From Agarophyton chilense (Eukaryota > Rhodophyta > Florideophyceae > Gracilariales > Gracilariaceae): a stretch of 64,000 nt of DNA. The DNA lies in the NCBI GenBank assembly GCA_030374765.1, contig JARGXX010000105.1:930001-994000 (forward strand). Reading direction: 5' to 3'. Under the pieces are notes generated by a model. It was not told where the DNA came from. It did not search any database and worked only from the letters and a program-made list of their open reading frames with translations. A program made the translations under genes and the position numbers. Numbering within the stretch: position 1 is the stretch's first letter; each line of letters opens with the position of its first letter. This document shows, in pieces, positions 52,904 through 63,844 of the stretch.

Positions 52904-55900
52904 CTCCTCCTCGACTGGTCGGCCAAGTCCAACACGGTCCGCGTTATTGTTGTGAAGACCTGGGCCAAGTGGTTTAGTTAAGAAGTCCGCATCATTGTCT
53001 TCACTTGGAACGTACGTCACATTCATGTGACTATCCTTGACTAGTTCCCGAACGAAGTGCAACTTAACGTCAATGTGCTTAGCGCGACCCGACGGACAGC
53101 GTTCACCAGTTGCCCAGTCAATGGCGCACTGGTTGTCCGAACGAATGGGCACAGCACCTTGCACTTTCCATCCAATCTCCTTAAGCACACGCTTCAACCA
53201 AATGACCTCCTGACACGCAAGCGTCAAAGCATAATACTCGGCCTCGCCGGTAGACAACGCCACCGAAGCCTGTTTTCTTGCGCCCCACATACATGTCGCT
53301 TTGCCAAGCTTCACTAAGAAACCAGACATTGACTTGCGATCACGCGTGTCCGCAGCGTAGTCAGAGTCAACGTACGCCTCCAGTTTCACCATGCCAGAGT
53401 GATAGTGCACACCATGTTCAGTTGTACCGCGAAGGTAACGAAGAACCCGCTTTGCCGCCTTGTGACAGTAGGCCGTGGGCGATTTCTGAAAACGAGCCAA
53501 GATTAGGACGGGTGCTAATATATCCAACCGAGTTCTCAGTGCCAAATACAAAAGCGATCCAATGATCTGCTGGTACAGCTGAGTATCCTGGATGGATTTG
53601 TCTTTCTCAGATGTCCACCCGGTAAAAAAAGATTCTACCATAGGGGTGCATGCCGGCTTGGATCGCTGAAACCCGAAACGGCGCAACACGCTTTCCGTGT
53701 ACAGTGACTGACCAAGATACAGCGACACAGGTCGACCATCTGAATCTAAAGTCCATTTGAATTCAACGCCGAGGTACAAGTTCACTTCGTCCGCCACACG
53801 CAGCTCGTAAAACGACTTAAGCTCCTCCAAAATCGAATCACGTTCCATGGCAGAAGTTGTGAATATTAGCAAGTCATCCACATAAACTAGCACGAACGCA
53901 TCCTCATTGCTCTCGTTTTGGCGGCGAAACACGCAAGGTGCACTCGGTAACTCTTCAAAACATATGCTTTTCATATCCTCGCATAGTTTGTTGTGCCATG
54001 CCAAGTGCGCTTGCTTCAGTCCATAGATAGCCTTGAGCAATTTGAAGCATCGTGAAGTCACGCCAGGTATACCTCGAGGTGACATGATCCACACATCTTC
54101 CTCAAGTTCGCCATTGAGAAACGCAGTCTTCACATCCACCTGTACCACATACATGCGCAAGCATAACGTCAGATACAAGAATATGCGAACCAAAGAGAAC
54201 GAAACAACTGGTGCATAAGTCTCCATGTAGTCCTGACCATATGTTTGGTGGTTTCCACCGGCTACAACACGAGCCTTAAAACGTTCAACTGACCCATCAG
54301 CATTGCGCTTTACCTTCAGTATGACGTGAGTTGGTAGTGGTTGTGAAGCAGGAGAGTCATCAGGTTTCCAAGTTTGCTTCGACTCCAATGATGAAAACTC
54401 TTCATCGACGGCTGCTTGCCACATGGTACGCTCCTCCGCACTGGCGGACATTGCCTCCTTGAGTGAGGGCTCATCACTAGTAGTGACTTTGACTTGCGAT
54501 GTACAGTGAGCAGACCCTGCCATGAACCACCTCAGAGGTTGACGGCGCGTGCGCCGCGGGTAGCGTGGTTCCGTATCAGCGTTGGCAGATGTATCAAGGT
54601 CATCAGCAGCACTTTCGTCATCACTTTCGGAATCCTGTGCATCGTCTTCATTGCTGCCGGAGTCTGACTCCGACTGCCTGAGTGCTGGAATCAGGTGCGA
54701 GGATCCGTCATGAACCACCTCCTCCTCAACATTATCGACGGAGAAGGTATCCGATTCGTCATCAATGCTATCACATAATCCCATATCGGAGCTATAGTCA
54801 GCATCTGACGCACTTTCATCATCCATGTAGTTGGCAAGAGATGATGCGCCAGGGAACTTGGATTCATCAAAAGTAACATGTCGTGACTCAATAATACGCG
54901 GTGTACCGTCATTATCAACGACGAGTACCTTGTACACACCATGCTCAAGAGTCTCCAAGTACACTCCCTCAAGTGCACGAGACTCGAACTTGGGTCCACG
55001 CGGAGTCCTTAGCACGAATGCAGTGCATCCAAACACACGCACGTGCTTCAACAAAGGTTTATTTCCAGTTACCAGAAAGTAGGGACTGTTGTTAACAGTA
55101 GAATGTTGCACTCGATTACGCACAAAGATAACATGTTTCAGCGCATATGGCCACAAACATTCTGGTAGATCGGCTTGGATCAGCAACGATCGAGCAGCTT
55201 CCACCATGGTACGATTGATGCGCTCAGCTATAGCGTTGTGTTCGGGGGTGTATGGAGCAGAGAAAGAAGTGAGGCCATGTTCTGCTGCCAAGTTCTCTTG
55301 CAGGGCAATATATTCTTCTGCACCGTCCGAGTGCAAACTTTTGATATGCACTCCTCCAAGCTGCTTAAACTTTGCCGCAATACCCACAAACACGTCACTA
55401 AGAGCACTGCGATGGATCACCAGACCTAGGAACACATACCGTGAGTGATCATCGAGGAATGTACATGCATATTGAAACTTTTCCGGAAAAGACTTTTCCA
55501 GAGGACCTACAATATCCGAGTGCACAATGTCACCAACCGCGGATGCATGTTCAAAGTGACCTGGGAACGGAAGCTTATGAGCCTTGCCAAGTCGACATGC
55601 TCGGCATACCTCCTCCATGTCACACAAGGGCGGCACTCCATCTGCGTACTTGTGTACATGTTGCAGATCACGTTGGTTGATGTGAGCCAGTCGTCGGTGC
55701 CACAGTTGAGTCTCCGTAGACTTAGTCGAAAGCGCAAGTTCCACACCAGCATGCTCTAAAGGTTGAGGCAGTGTGTACATGCGAGATACCTTGTCACGAT
55801 CACCAATGCCCACCTCAAAACCATTTGACTCTAGCGTCAAACGTACACTATGACGACCGAAGAGCGACTCAATACCTTTGTCGGCCAAACACCCGGTTGA

Positions 55901-57199
55901 AACCAAGTTGTATCCCAGAGCGGGGGTCAGTAGGGCATCACTCAGACGTATGTTCGCATTGTCCAAAGGAATGATCACCTCTCCGCGTTGTTTAGATGTA
56001 ACAGATGTGTTATCGGCAAGCATCACTGTCCTTTCGTCGCAAGGTTCAAGTGAACCGGGCACGAACGCACAAACAGAATGGAAGCAATGTACTGTCGCAC
56101 CGCTGTCTGCGTAGGTACTCAGGTCATTCGGCGGAACTATAGTGGTCCTTTCCACAGTTGCACCAGCAATTTCGATTTTGCCAGACTTTCTAGAAGACTT
56201 GCTCGAGGCGCTTCTACCACTACTGCCACCCATTCGCTTGGGTTGTGGCGACAGTTTATCGAGGATACTCTGCGGCAAGTGGTTGTCCGGGTTGTCCGGA
56301 TTCATAAAGCAACGATCTTGTGTGTGTCCATCGCGATCACAGAAGTCGCAATGATGTCCATTGCTCGATCCTGAACGATCAAATGATGACGATGTCAAGG
56401 CCGCAGCAAGTGCACGAGCAGTAGACTCAATGTCGGAGTGACCATCAGACTCCTCATCTTCGTTGTTTGCACTACTGCGGGTACGATTAGTCGATTCAGA
56501 ATGTCGACCAGATTTTTTCCTGCCCTTCTTTTTGCGACGTGAACTACGTCCAGACGGCCTTGCAGACACCTGTTTCGCGTTGTATTCATCTATGAGGGTC
56601 GTGGCCACGTAGTCCCATGTAAGCTCAGCGATATCCTTGGTTCGAAGAGCTGCAGCAGTAGACTCCAGTGTGCAATTGGGATCAATAGAAGCAAGTAACA
56701 TGGGAGCTTTGTGCGACTCCGGTACTGCCGCATCCTTCCCCATGCGCTCTAACTGAGCAAATAACGCCGTGTACTGGTCCACATAGCCTGACATATTCTG
56801 ACCATTGTATCCCATACGGAATAGTTGAGTCTGCACAGCAATTCTGGATACAGTACGATTGGACGCATACCGTGCATCAAGTAATGCGAGCATGCGCGCC
56901 GGGTCGTCGTCGACATCCATGACCACACGAAGTGGCGCATCACCCAAGGCGCATATTATGATTCCACATGCCTTCTCGCGCTTGGCGACAACTCGAGCGC
57001 TATCAATAGCGGTATCCGATGTTGCTTCAGTAGTTGCTGAATATCCAGAATCGGATTCCACAACGTTCCACACACCTTTAACACGGCATGCAGCACGAAG
57101 GCGATGGCGCCATAGGGCATAATCATCACCACGCCTTCCATGAAAACGAGGGATTTTCATCCCGGTAGTACTTTCGGATTCCATTTCCGTGTCCGACAT
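52898..57199 (-). CDS. Copia-2a Gag-Pol polyprotein, intact
   Basis: 1,433 residues in one frame with no separate gag stop or frameshift. Order: Gag; basic Arg/Lys/Ser linker; zinc knuckle CDFCDRDGHTQDRC near 285; protease ADSGATVH near 364; integrase with the GAG-pre-integrase HHCC region, HSDIVGP, FLDDHSRY and the Glu-containing AIAERINRT; acidic linker; reverse transcriptase with YVDDLL near 1104; RNase H with DSDYAAD near 1276. The order is Ty1/copia. Products would make virus-like particles and reverse-transcribe and integrate the element. All catalytic motifs are present. Confidence 0.95.
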   Translation of the reverse strand: MSDTEMESESTTGMKIPRFHGRRGDDYALWRHRLRAACRVKGVWNVVESDSGYSATTEATSDTAIDSARVVAKREKACGIIICALGDAPLRVVMDVDDDPARMLALLDARYASNRTVSRIAVQTQLFRMGYNGQNMSGYVDQYTALFAQLERMGKDAAVPESHKAPMLLASIDPNCTLESTAAALRTKDIAELTWDYVATTLIDEYNAKQVSARPSGRSSRRKKKGRKKSGRHSESTNRTRSSANNEDEESDGHSDIESTARALAAALTSSSFDRSGSSNGHHCDFCDRDGHTQDRCFMNPDNPDNHLPQSILDKLSPQPKRMGGSSGRSASSKSSRKSGKIEIAGATVERTTIVPPNDLSTYADSGATVHCFHSVCAFVPGSLEPCDERTVMLADNTSVTSKQRGEVIIPLDNANIRLSDALLTPALGYNLVSTGCLADKGIESLFGRHSVRLTLESNGFEVGIGDRDKVSRMYTLPQPLEHAGVELALSTKSTETQLWHRRLAHINQRDLQHVHKYADGVPPLCDMEEVCRACRLGKAHKLPFPGHFEHASAVGDIVHSDIVGPLEKSFPEKFQYACTFLDDHSRYVFLGLVIHRSALSDVFVGIAAKFKQLGGVHIKSLHSDGAEEYIALQENLAAEHGLTSFSAPYTPEHNAIAERINRTMVEAARSLLIQADLPECLWPYALKHVIFVRNRVQHSTVNNSPYFLVTGNKPLLKHVRVFGCTAFVLRTPRGPKFESRALEGVYLETLEHGVYKVLVVDNDGTPRIIESRHVTFDESKFPGASSLANYMDDESASDADYSSDMGLCDSIDDESDTFSVDNVEEEVVHDGSSHLIPALRQSESDSGSNEDDAQDSESDDESAADDLDTSANADTEPRYPRRTRRQPLRWFMAGSAHCTSQVKVTTSDEPSLKEAMSASAEERTMWQAAVDEEFSSLESKQTWKPDDSPASQPLPTHVILKVKRNADGSVERFKARVVAGGNHQTYGQDYMETYAPVVSFSLVRIFLYLTLCLRMYVVQVDVKTAFLNGELEEDVWIMSPRGIPGVTSRCFKLLKAIYGLKQAHLAWHNKLCEDMKSICFEELPSAPCVFRRQNESNEDAFVLVYVDDLLIFTTSAMERDSILEELKSFYELRVADEVNLYLGVEFKWTLDSDGRPVSLYLGQSLYTESVLRRFGFQRSKPACTPMVESFFTGWTSEKDKSIQDTQLYQQIIGSLLYLALRTRLDILAPVLILARFQKSPTAYCHKAAKRVLRYLRGTTEHGVHYHSGMVKLEAYVDSDYAADTRDRKSMSGFLVKLGKATCMWGARKQASVALSTGEAEYYALTLACQEVIWLKRVLKEIGWKVQGAVPIRSDNQCAIDWATGERCPSGRAKHIDVKLHFVRELVKDSHMNVTYVPSEDNDADFLTKPLGPGLHNNNADRVGLGRPVEEEC

Positions 57200-58098
57200 A
57201 TTTCTGTCTGTTATCCACGAAGCAGATAGAACGGAACCAAACGAAATTAATTAGTAGAGGGAAGCAGAGTGAGGGACTCAATGCCTTGGGAAGTTTAAGA
57301 AAAGGGCCACGAGCAGTGATGAATTCGTGGCCGAGCTTGCCCGAACGGAGTATCCCAACTCAAACGTTCGACAGCGAGGACGACAGCGGAGACTTTTGAC
57401 GTAGCCTGCAACGCTCACCGAGACGCGTCTCGTACGCGATCACAAGCGGAGCTCGGGTGCTCCCACGCTTGGAGTATACTCACGGGCAGTGGCAGAAGGC
57501 GTACCCGGAACAGACAAACTTCTTGACTTCGGGTTGAAACTTCTTGATTGAACCTACCGAGACTTGCTCGAGGTAGGCGGGCGCACTGGCGGGAGAAACT
57601 ACCTCCGCTACCCTAAAGGATGATCCCCTGGACCCTGGTTACTCTCTCCAGGTGAGGTACGCTTTGATTACCTACCGAACTCTGCGCACTTCAGAGTCCG
57701 GCGCTTTTAGTCCCTACGAGGCGTCCCAAGGAGGGGTGTCGTCAAGATACACTTCCCCCAGTTGACCCAAGCTAGCCTCTTGCGGGAAAGTAGCGCGGTC
57801 GTGCGGTGTAGTACGGTTGCTCCTACACTTCCAAGCCCAATTCATCGACCTCCGTACTCTACGGACGGAGAGCAGGATTTGGCAAACTTCCCGGTCTCGT
57901 GCCAAGGGGGTACTAACAAACGCGATATGTTTTCGCCACCAAGGAGGAAGTCCGCAGGGTACACGCCTGTCGCAAAACAAAATAACTTCTTGAATCCAGA
58001 TGAGCGTTAGTCGTAGATCGCGCACCTGTCGCAGTAGGGAATCTTCTTGAATCCAAATAAATGTTAGTAGAGCGTGACGTCTGCGAAGAGTCGACGCT
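57200..58098 (-). other. Copia-2a untranslated leader
   Basis: About 0.9 kb between primer-binding site and Gag start, with no coding content. Shares blocks with the Copia-1 leader. Its length is unusual; it may contain packaging or translation signals. Confidence 0.6.
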
Positions 58099-58112
58099 CT
58101 GGGCCCATAACC
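58099..58112 (-). other. Copia-2a primer-binding site, initiator tRNA-Met half
   Basis: GGTTATGGGCCCAG on the minus strand, immediately after the 5' LTR end, complementary to the initiator tRNA-Met anticodon stem-loop. Same as Copia-1 at 32021-32034. Confidence 0.88.
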
Positions 58113-58785
58113 TCACAACGTGAGCGCAGGTTAGGTAAAGGAAAAGGAAGAAGAGGGGGAAAAGACGAGAAGAAGAGAAAAATAAAAGAAGAGAAACAAA
58201 GGAAGGTAGTCAGCCTTCACAATTTACTTCGATCGTTGGCGACCGTCATTGAAAACTATATCTACCTCGCACGCAGTTCCGCCGCCGGTGCTGACCGTCG
58301 GCGGGTCACCCACGTCTCACACCTTGCCACTGTGCGACGAGGAGTTGCGCGCCAAAACAATTTCAAACATGAAGCATATCAAATAAAAACTCAAAAAATC
58401 ATCCAAAGTGGTGCGCCAGTGCCAACCACCCCGCGCAGCCCAGATTCGGCTGTTACGGCCAAACCCCGTATCCAGCCCACATTCGCACGTTCTCTCCAAC
58501 TGCATAGCCCGTGCTCATTCAGCGCTCTCGTCCAATCAAATCGCTCCACTTGGGCCGAAGCCCCAACACGCCCCATTAGAACCAGACCACTTGTCCATAC
58601 CACGTTGCATGAGGGCATTTGCAGTAGCCAATCAGATGGCCGTTTCACGTTGAGATTGAGATGAGGCGCATATGCGTTTTTCCGCGGAGGGTGCCCAAAA
58701 GTGCCCATGCTTAAATCCACTTTTTGTTTTCCACTATTTCCAACACTCCAAAGGGCTTGGGGGCACAGTCGACCAAACCTCAACA
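58113..58785 (-). repeat. Copia-2a 5' LTR
   Basis: 673 bp, same sequence as 52231-52903. On the minus strand an inverted CCAAT box (TGATTGGCTACTGCAAAT) and GCATATGCG lie in its upstream half, probable promoter elements. Confidence 0.93.
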
Positions 58786-61723
58786 ACTAGCACGAACGCA
58801 TCCTCATTGCTCTCGTTTTGGCGGCGAAACACGCAAGGTGCATTCGGTAACTCTTCAAAACATATGCTTTTCATATCCTCGCATAGTTTGTTGTGCCGTG
58901 CCAAGTGCGCTTGCTTCAGTTCATAGATAGCCTTGAGCAATTTGAAGCATCGTGAAGTCACGCCAGGTATACCTCGAGGTGACATGATCCACACATCTTC
59001 CTCAAGTTCGCCATTGAGAAACGCAGTCTTCACATCCACCTGTACCACATACATGCGCAAGCATAACGTCAGATACAAGAATATGCGAACCAAAGAGAAC
59101 GAAACAACTGGTGCATAAGTCTCCATGTAGTCCTGACCATATGTTTGGTGGTTTCCACCGGCTACAACACGAGCCTTAAAACGTTCAACTGACCCATCAG
59201 CATTGCGCTTTACCTTCAGTATGACGTGAGTTGGTAGTGGTTGTGAAGCAGGAGAGTCATCAGGTTTCCAAGTTTGCTTCGACTCCAATGATGAAAACTC
59301 TTCATCTACGGCTGCTTGCCACATGGTACGCTCCTCCGCACTGGCGGACATTGCCTCCTTGAGTGAGGGCTCATCACTAGTAGTGACTTTGACTTGCGAT
59401 GTACAGTGAGCAGACCCTGCCATGAACCACCTCAGAGGTTGACGGCGCGTGCGCCGCGGGTAGCGTGGTTCCGTATCAGCGTTGGCAGATGTATCAAGGT
59501 CATCAGCAGCACTTTCGTCATCACTTTCGGAATCCTGTGCATCGTCTTCATTGCTGCCGGAGTCTGACTCCGACTGCCTGAGTGCTGGAATCAGGTGCGA
59601 GGATCCGTCATGAACCACCTCCTCCTCAACATTATCCACGGAGAAGGTATCCGATTCGTCATCAATGCTATCACATAATCTTATATCAGAGCTATAGTCA
59701 GCATCTGACGCACTTTCATCATCCATGTAGTTGGCAAGAGATGATGCGCCAGGGAACTTGGATTCATCAAAAGTAACATGTCGTGACTCAATAATACGCG
59801 GAGTACCGTCATTATCAACGACGAGTACCTTGTACACACCAGGCTCAAGAGTCTCCAAGTACACTCCCTCAAGTGCACGAGACTCGAACTTGGGTCCACG
59901 CTGAGTCCTTAGCACGAATGCAGTGCATCCAAACACACGCACGTGCTTCAACAAAGGTTTATTCCCAGTTACCAGAAAGTAGGGACTGTTGTTAACAGTA
60001 GAATGTTGCACTCGATTACGCACAAAGATAACATGTTTAAGCGCATATGGCCACAAACATTCTGGTAGATCGGCTTGGATCAGCAACGATCGAGCAGCTT
60101 CCACCATGGTACGATTGATGCGCTCAGCTATAGCGTTGTGTTCGGGGGTGTATGGAGCAGAGAAAGAAGTGAGGTCATGTTCTGCTGCCAAGTTCTCTTA
60201 CAGGGCGATATATTCTTCTGCACCGTCCGAGTGCAAACTTTTGATATGCACTCCTCCAAGCTGCTTAAACTTTGCCGCAATACCCACAAACACATCACTA
60301 AGAGCACTGCGATGGATCACCAGACCTGGGAACACATACCGTGAGTGATCATCGAGGAATGTACATGCATATTGAAACTTATCCGGAAAAGACTTTTCCA
60401 GAGGACCTACAATATCCGAGTGCGCAATGTCACCAACCGCGGATGCATGTTCAAAGTGACCTGGGAACGGAAGCTTATGAGCCTTGCCAAGTCGACATGC
60501 TCGGCATACCTCCTCCATGTCACACAAGTGCGGCACTCCATCTGCGTACTTGTGTATATGTTGCAGATCACGTTGGTTGATGTGAGCCAGTCGTCGGTGC
60601 AACAGTTGAGTCTCCGTAGACTTAGTCGAAAGCGCAAGTTCCACACCAGCATGCCCTAAAGGTTGAGGCAGTGTGTACATGCGAGATACCTTGTCACGAT
60701 CACCAATGCCCACCTCAAAACCATTTGACTCTAGCGTCAAACGTACACTGTGACGACCGAAGAGCCACTCAATACCTTTGTCGGCCAAATACCCGGTTGA
60801 AACCAAGTTGTATCCCAGAGCGGGGGTCAGTAGGGCATCACTCAGACGTACGTTCGCATTGTCCAAAGGAATGATCACCTCTCCGCATTGTGTAGATACA
60901 ACAGATGTGTTATCGCCAAGCATCACTGTCCTTTCGTCGCAAGGCTCAATTGAACCGGGCACGAACGCACAAACAGAATGGAAGCAATGTACTGTCGAAC
61001 CGCTGTCTGCGTAGGTACTCAGGTCATTCGGCGGAACTATAGTGGTCCTTTCCACAGTTGCACCAGCAATTTCGATTTTGCCAGACTTTCCAGAAGACTT
61101 GCTCGAGGCGCTTCTACCACTACTGCCACCCATTCGCTTGGCTTATGGCGACAGTTTATCGAGGATACTCTGCGGCAAGTGGTTGTCCTGGTTGTCCGGA
61201 TTCATAAAGCAACGATCTTGTGTGTGTCCATCGCGATCACAGAAGTCGCAATGATGTCCATTGCTCGATCCAGAACGATCAAATGATGACGATGTCAAGG
61301 CCGCAGCAAGTGCACGAGCAGTAGACTCAATGTCGGAGTGACCATCAGACTCCTCATCTTCGTTTTTTGCACTACTGCGGGTACGATTAGTCGATTCAGA
61401 ATGTCGACCAGATTTTTTCCTGCCCTTCTTCTTGCGACGGGAACTACGTCCAGACGGCCTTGCAGACACCTATTTCGCATTGTATTCATCTATGAGGGTC
61501 GTGGCCACGTAGTCCCATGTAAGCTCAGCGATATCCTTGATTCGAAGAGCTGCAGCAGTAGACTCCAGTGTGCAATTGGAATCAATAGAAGCAAGTAACA
61601 TGGGGGCTTTGTGCGACTCCGGTACTGCCGCATACTTCCCCATGCGCTCTAACTGAGCAAATAACGCCGTGTACTGGTCCACATAGCCTGACATATTCTG
61701 ACCATTGTATCCCATACGGAATA
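58786..61723 (-). pseudogene. Copia-2b, 5' part of pol and gag, interrupted
   Basis: Matches 53886-56822 of Copia-2a. Premature stops at about 60195, 61143 and 61470 each replace a Gln codon (CAA or CAG) of Copia-2a by TAA or TAG. It is cut at 61723 within gag by the second large transposon. Confidence 0.92.
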
Positions 61724-61976
61724 CGTCTGTGTTCTTGGAATGCTAGATAAGTGTGCTAGATAGCTAGTTTTGTAAATAAAAAGCCAAAAATCTAAGAATT
61801 TTGCAGATTGCGCTAGTTCGGCACCTGAAAAAAAAATTTTTGGAAATAAGAACTCCATGCATCTTAGTGTTTTGACCACCTAATGCAGTTTAATCTGCAT
61901 TTGCAGTTTACTGGTCACTTTTGACCGCTCTAGGTGGAGATCCATATCAAGGCAGTCCTCAGTACCTTCTACCTCA

Positions 61977-62628
61977 TTACTGGCCCTTTTGCTTTCTAGG
62001 CTCCAGCGTTCCACCGGGATGGTATTTGAGGTTGAAGAAGTCCACCACCGCATTCTCAACCTCGTCCACCTCCCCACTGCTCAAGTTCCTCACACCCGGC
62101 TGCCCCACCACACATACATTCCCACCCTTCTTCTCCACATCCTTACCGACCCTCCTCTTCTTTAGCCGACTCTCTCCAACTCCTCCCCCTTTCCATTCCT
62201 CTCTCCCCTTCTTCATCCCAGCCGGCTCCCCGCGTCTCCCTGGCGTCACCGGCGACCCTTTCGCTCTCCCCCTCTCCTCTCCCACCTCCTTCAACACCTT
62301 CCGCGCACCCCAAATCTCCCCCACCCCTTCCATGTGCACTTCCAACACCTTCACACGCCTCTTCAGTTCCTCATTCGCCCTCCACAGCTTCCCCATCTCC
62401 AGCCCCATGGGGATCCGCTCGACATCGCCAAGGCCCGCGAAAGCTATCGACAAGAGCCACTGCAAGCGCAAGCGCACTCACCTTAGTGCAGCCAGTAGTA
62501 CCCGCAACCTCCCACACAGCACCCCCCCTCGAAAATCCTCTCGCCCACCTCCGGCCTTTTATCTCCTTTTTTTGACCCGCTTTTCGCGCGCGCTCGCCCA
62601 ATTCCAGTACCCTCGTACACCCCTGCAT
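61977..62628 (-). CDS. Basic coiled-coil protein of the large transposon
   Basis: Proposed complement(61977..62459, 62482..62628), 209 residues from ATG 62628 (MQGCTRVLELGERARK). It depends on a 22-nt segment with GTGAGT and TTGCAG borders being removed in phase; otherwise the C-terminal frame can start at ATG 62408. A short coiled coil (LWRANEELKRRVKVLEVHM) is followed by a Gly/Lys/Arg-rich stretch and VRNLSSGEVDEVENAVVDFF. No family recognised. Its presence next to the terminus in both copies suggests an element function such as end binding. Confidence 0.5.
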
Positions 62629-63019
62629 CTACGCTCCGGATGCGCTTCACCCCACTCATTGCTCACTCACACACTCCCATCCATATTCCTACACCTTCTA
62701 TCATGTTCAGCGCTCCCTCACTACTCCCAATTTCATAGCCTTCTCATTTATAATAAATCACACTCATTCGTAACACAAACCGCCGATTAATCATAAGCCC
62801 TCTTTCCCGTTATGAATTCCATAACAACACACACTCCTACACTTTTAACACGATAAACACCATTCAATATCATAAATCTAACCTCCTTCCCAAAAACCCC
62901 TAACACCCATTCCTCCACAACCATACTCCTTCTCTATTTAATCACATCTCCACACTCGCCACCCCCACCACTTCTTCAATTCCAAGGACACCGCACTCCA
63001 AACACCTTTCGCAATCAAC
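62629..63019. other. Divergent intergenic region
   Basis: 391 bp between the basic protein gene (-) and the dehydrogenase-like gene (+). AT-rich, with a TCTATTTAAT TATA-like element near 62932. Confidence 0.45.
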
Positions 63020-63844
63020 ATGACCGACTCTCGCACTGCCATCCCTTGCACCTCCGACCCAGCCGTTATTGTCGGCAGAGGCCGAATCGGCACTTTGCTT
63101 CGCAACAACGGCACCCCACAAGATGCTTTTCTCTCAACTCAAGAATTCATCTCCGCGCAATACATCCCCGACGGCCCCATTTTCTTCTGCGGCAGAAATC
63201 ATTCACTCGAAGACGTCATTCAATTCTGCCCTTCCTCCCGCAGAGAGGATCTGGTCTTCCTTCAGAACGGAAACATTCTCCCTCTTCTTTCAACCTATGG
63301 GCTCCAAAACTGCACCAAAGCCGTTCTCTTCCTCGCCGTCCCCTCCCTTAACGCACCCCCCGAGGACGGTGTCACCCTCCTCAGTCCCCATGGTCTCACA
63401 ACTGCCACCGGCAAATGGGCTCCTGCACTCGCCAATCGCCTCAGGACCGCAGGCCTCACTTGTCATGTCGTCGACGAGCCCTCCTTTTCTAAAGCTTACT
63501 ACGAAAAACTCGTATGGATATCAGCTTTTAATCTCGTCGGCTCCTCTTATGGCTTTATCACAATGCACGAAGTTGCAGTACAACACCGCACAGTCGTTTC
63601 AACCATAATGAAAGAGCTCCTCGCCATCGTCACATCCGAAACAGGAATCGCCTACAATACAACAGAAACACTCCAAAAACTTCTGGCCCACGGAAAAACA
63701 CTTACACAGTTCCCCACCTCGTTCTCAGACTTTGAGTTCCGGAACGTCTACTTCTACAACGTTTCTAACGCCCAAAAATCCATTGGAAACCGTGACCCCG
63801 CCCCTTTCCATACGAACTTCTTGAACGTCCTCCTCCATGGGTAG
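63020..63844 (+). CDS. Ketopantoate-reductase-like NAD(P)-binding protein
   Basis: 274 residues. The N-terminal AVIVGRGRIGTLL is a Rossmann GxGxxG motif. VFLQNGN follows in the place of the N-G motif seen in ketopantoate reductases, and a helical C-terminal half with YEKLVWISAFNLVGSSYG resembles the ApbA/PanE C-terminal domain. Substrate unknown. Lying 1.3 kb inside the second large transposon and absent from the first copy, it is probably cargo, though the element could instead be truncated just before it. Confidence 0.6.
   Translation: MTDSRTAIPCTSDPAVIVGRGRIGTLLRNNGTPQDAFLSTQEFISAQYIPDGPIFFCGRNHSLEDVIQFCPSSRREDLVFLQNGNILPLLSTYGLQNCTKAVLFLAVPSLNAPPEDGVTLLSPHGLTTATGKWAPALANRLRTAGLTCHVVDEPSFSKAYYEKLVWISAFNLVGSSYGFITMHEVAVQHRTVVSTIMKELLAIVTSETGIAYNTTETLQKLLAHGKTLTQFPTSFSDFEFRNVYFYNVSNAQKSIGNRDPAPFHTNFLNVLLHG

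Larger units (their letters stand above)
52231..58785 (-). mobile_element. Copia-2a, complete LTR retrotransposon
   Basis: 6,555 bp with two 673-bp LTRs that appear identical, primer-binding site, a single intact gag-pol frame and a polypurine tract (GAGGAGGAG) before the 3' LTR. ACTAG is duplicated at 52226-52230 and 58786-58790. Identical LTRs and the open frame indicate a recent, possibly mobile copy. Confidence 0.95.

Noticed and set aside
26861..61723. Repeat-induced point mutation (RIP) as the cause of stops
   Set aside because: Gln-to-stop changes are by necessity in CpA context, and substitutions between Copia-2a and 2b that I compared include many transversions and reverse changes, so no RIP signature is established.
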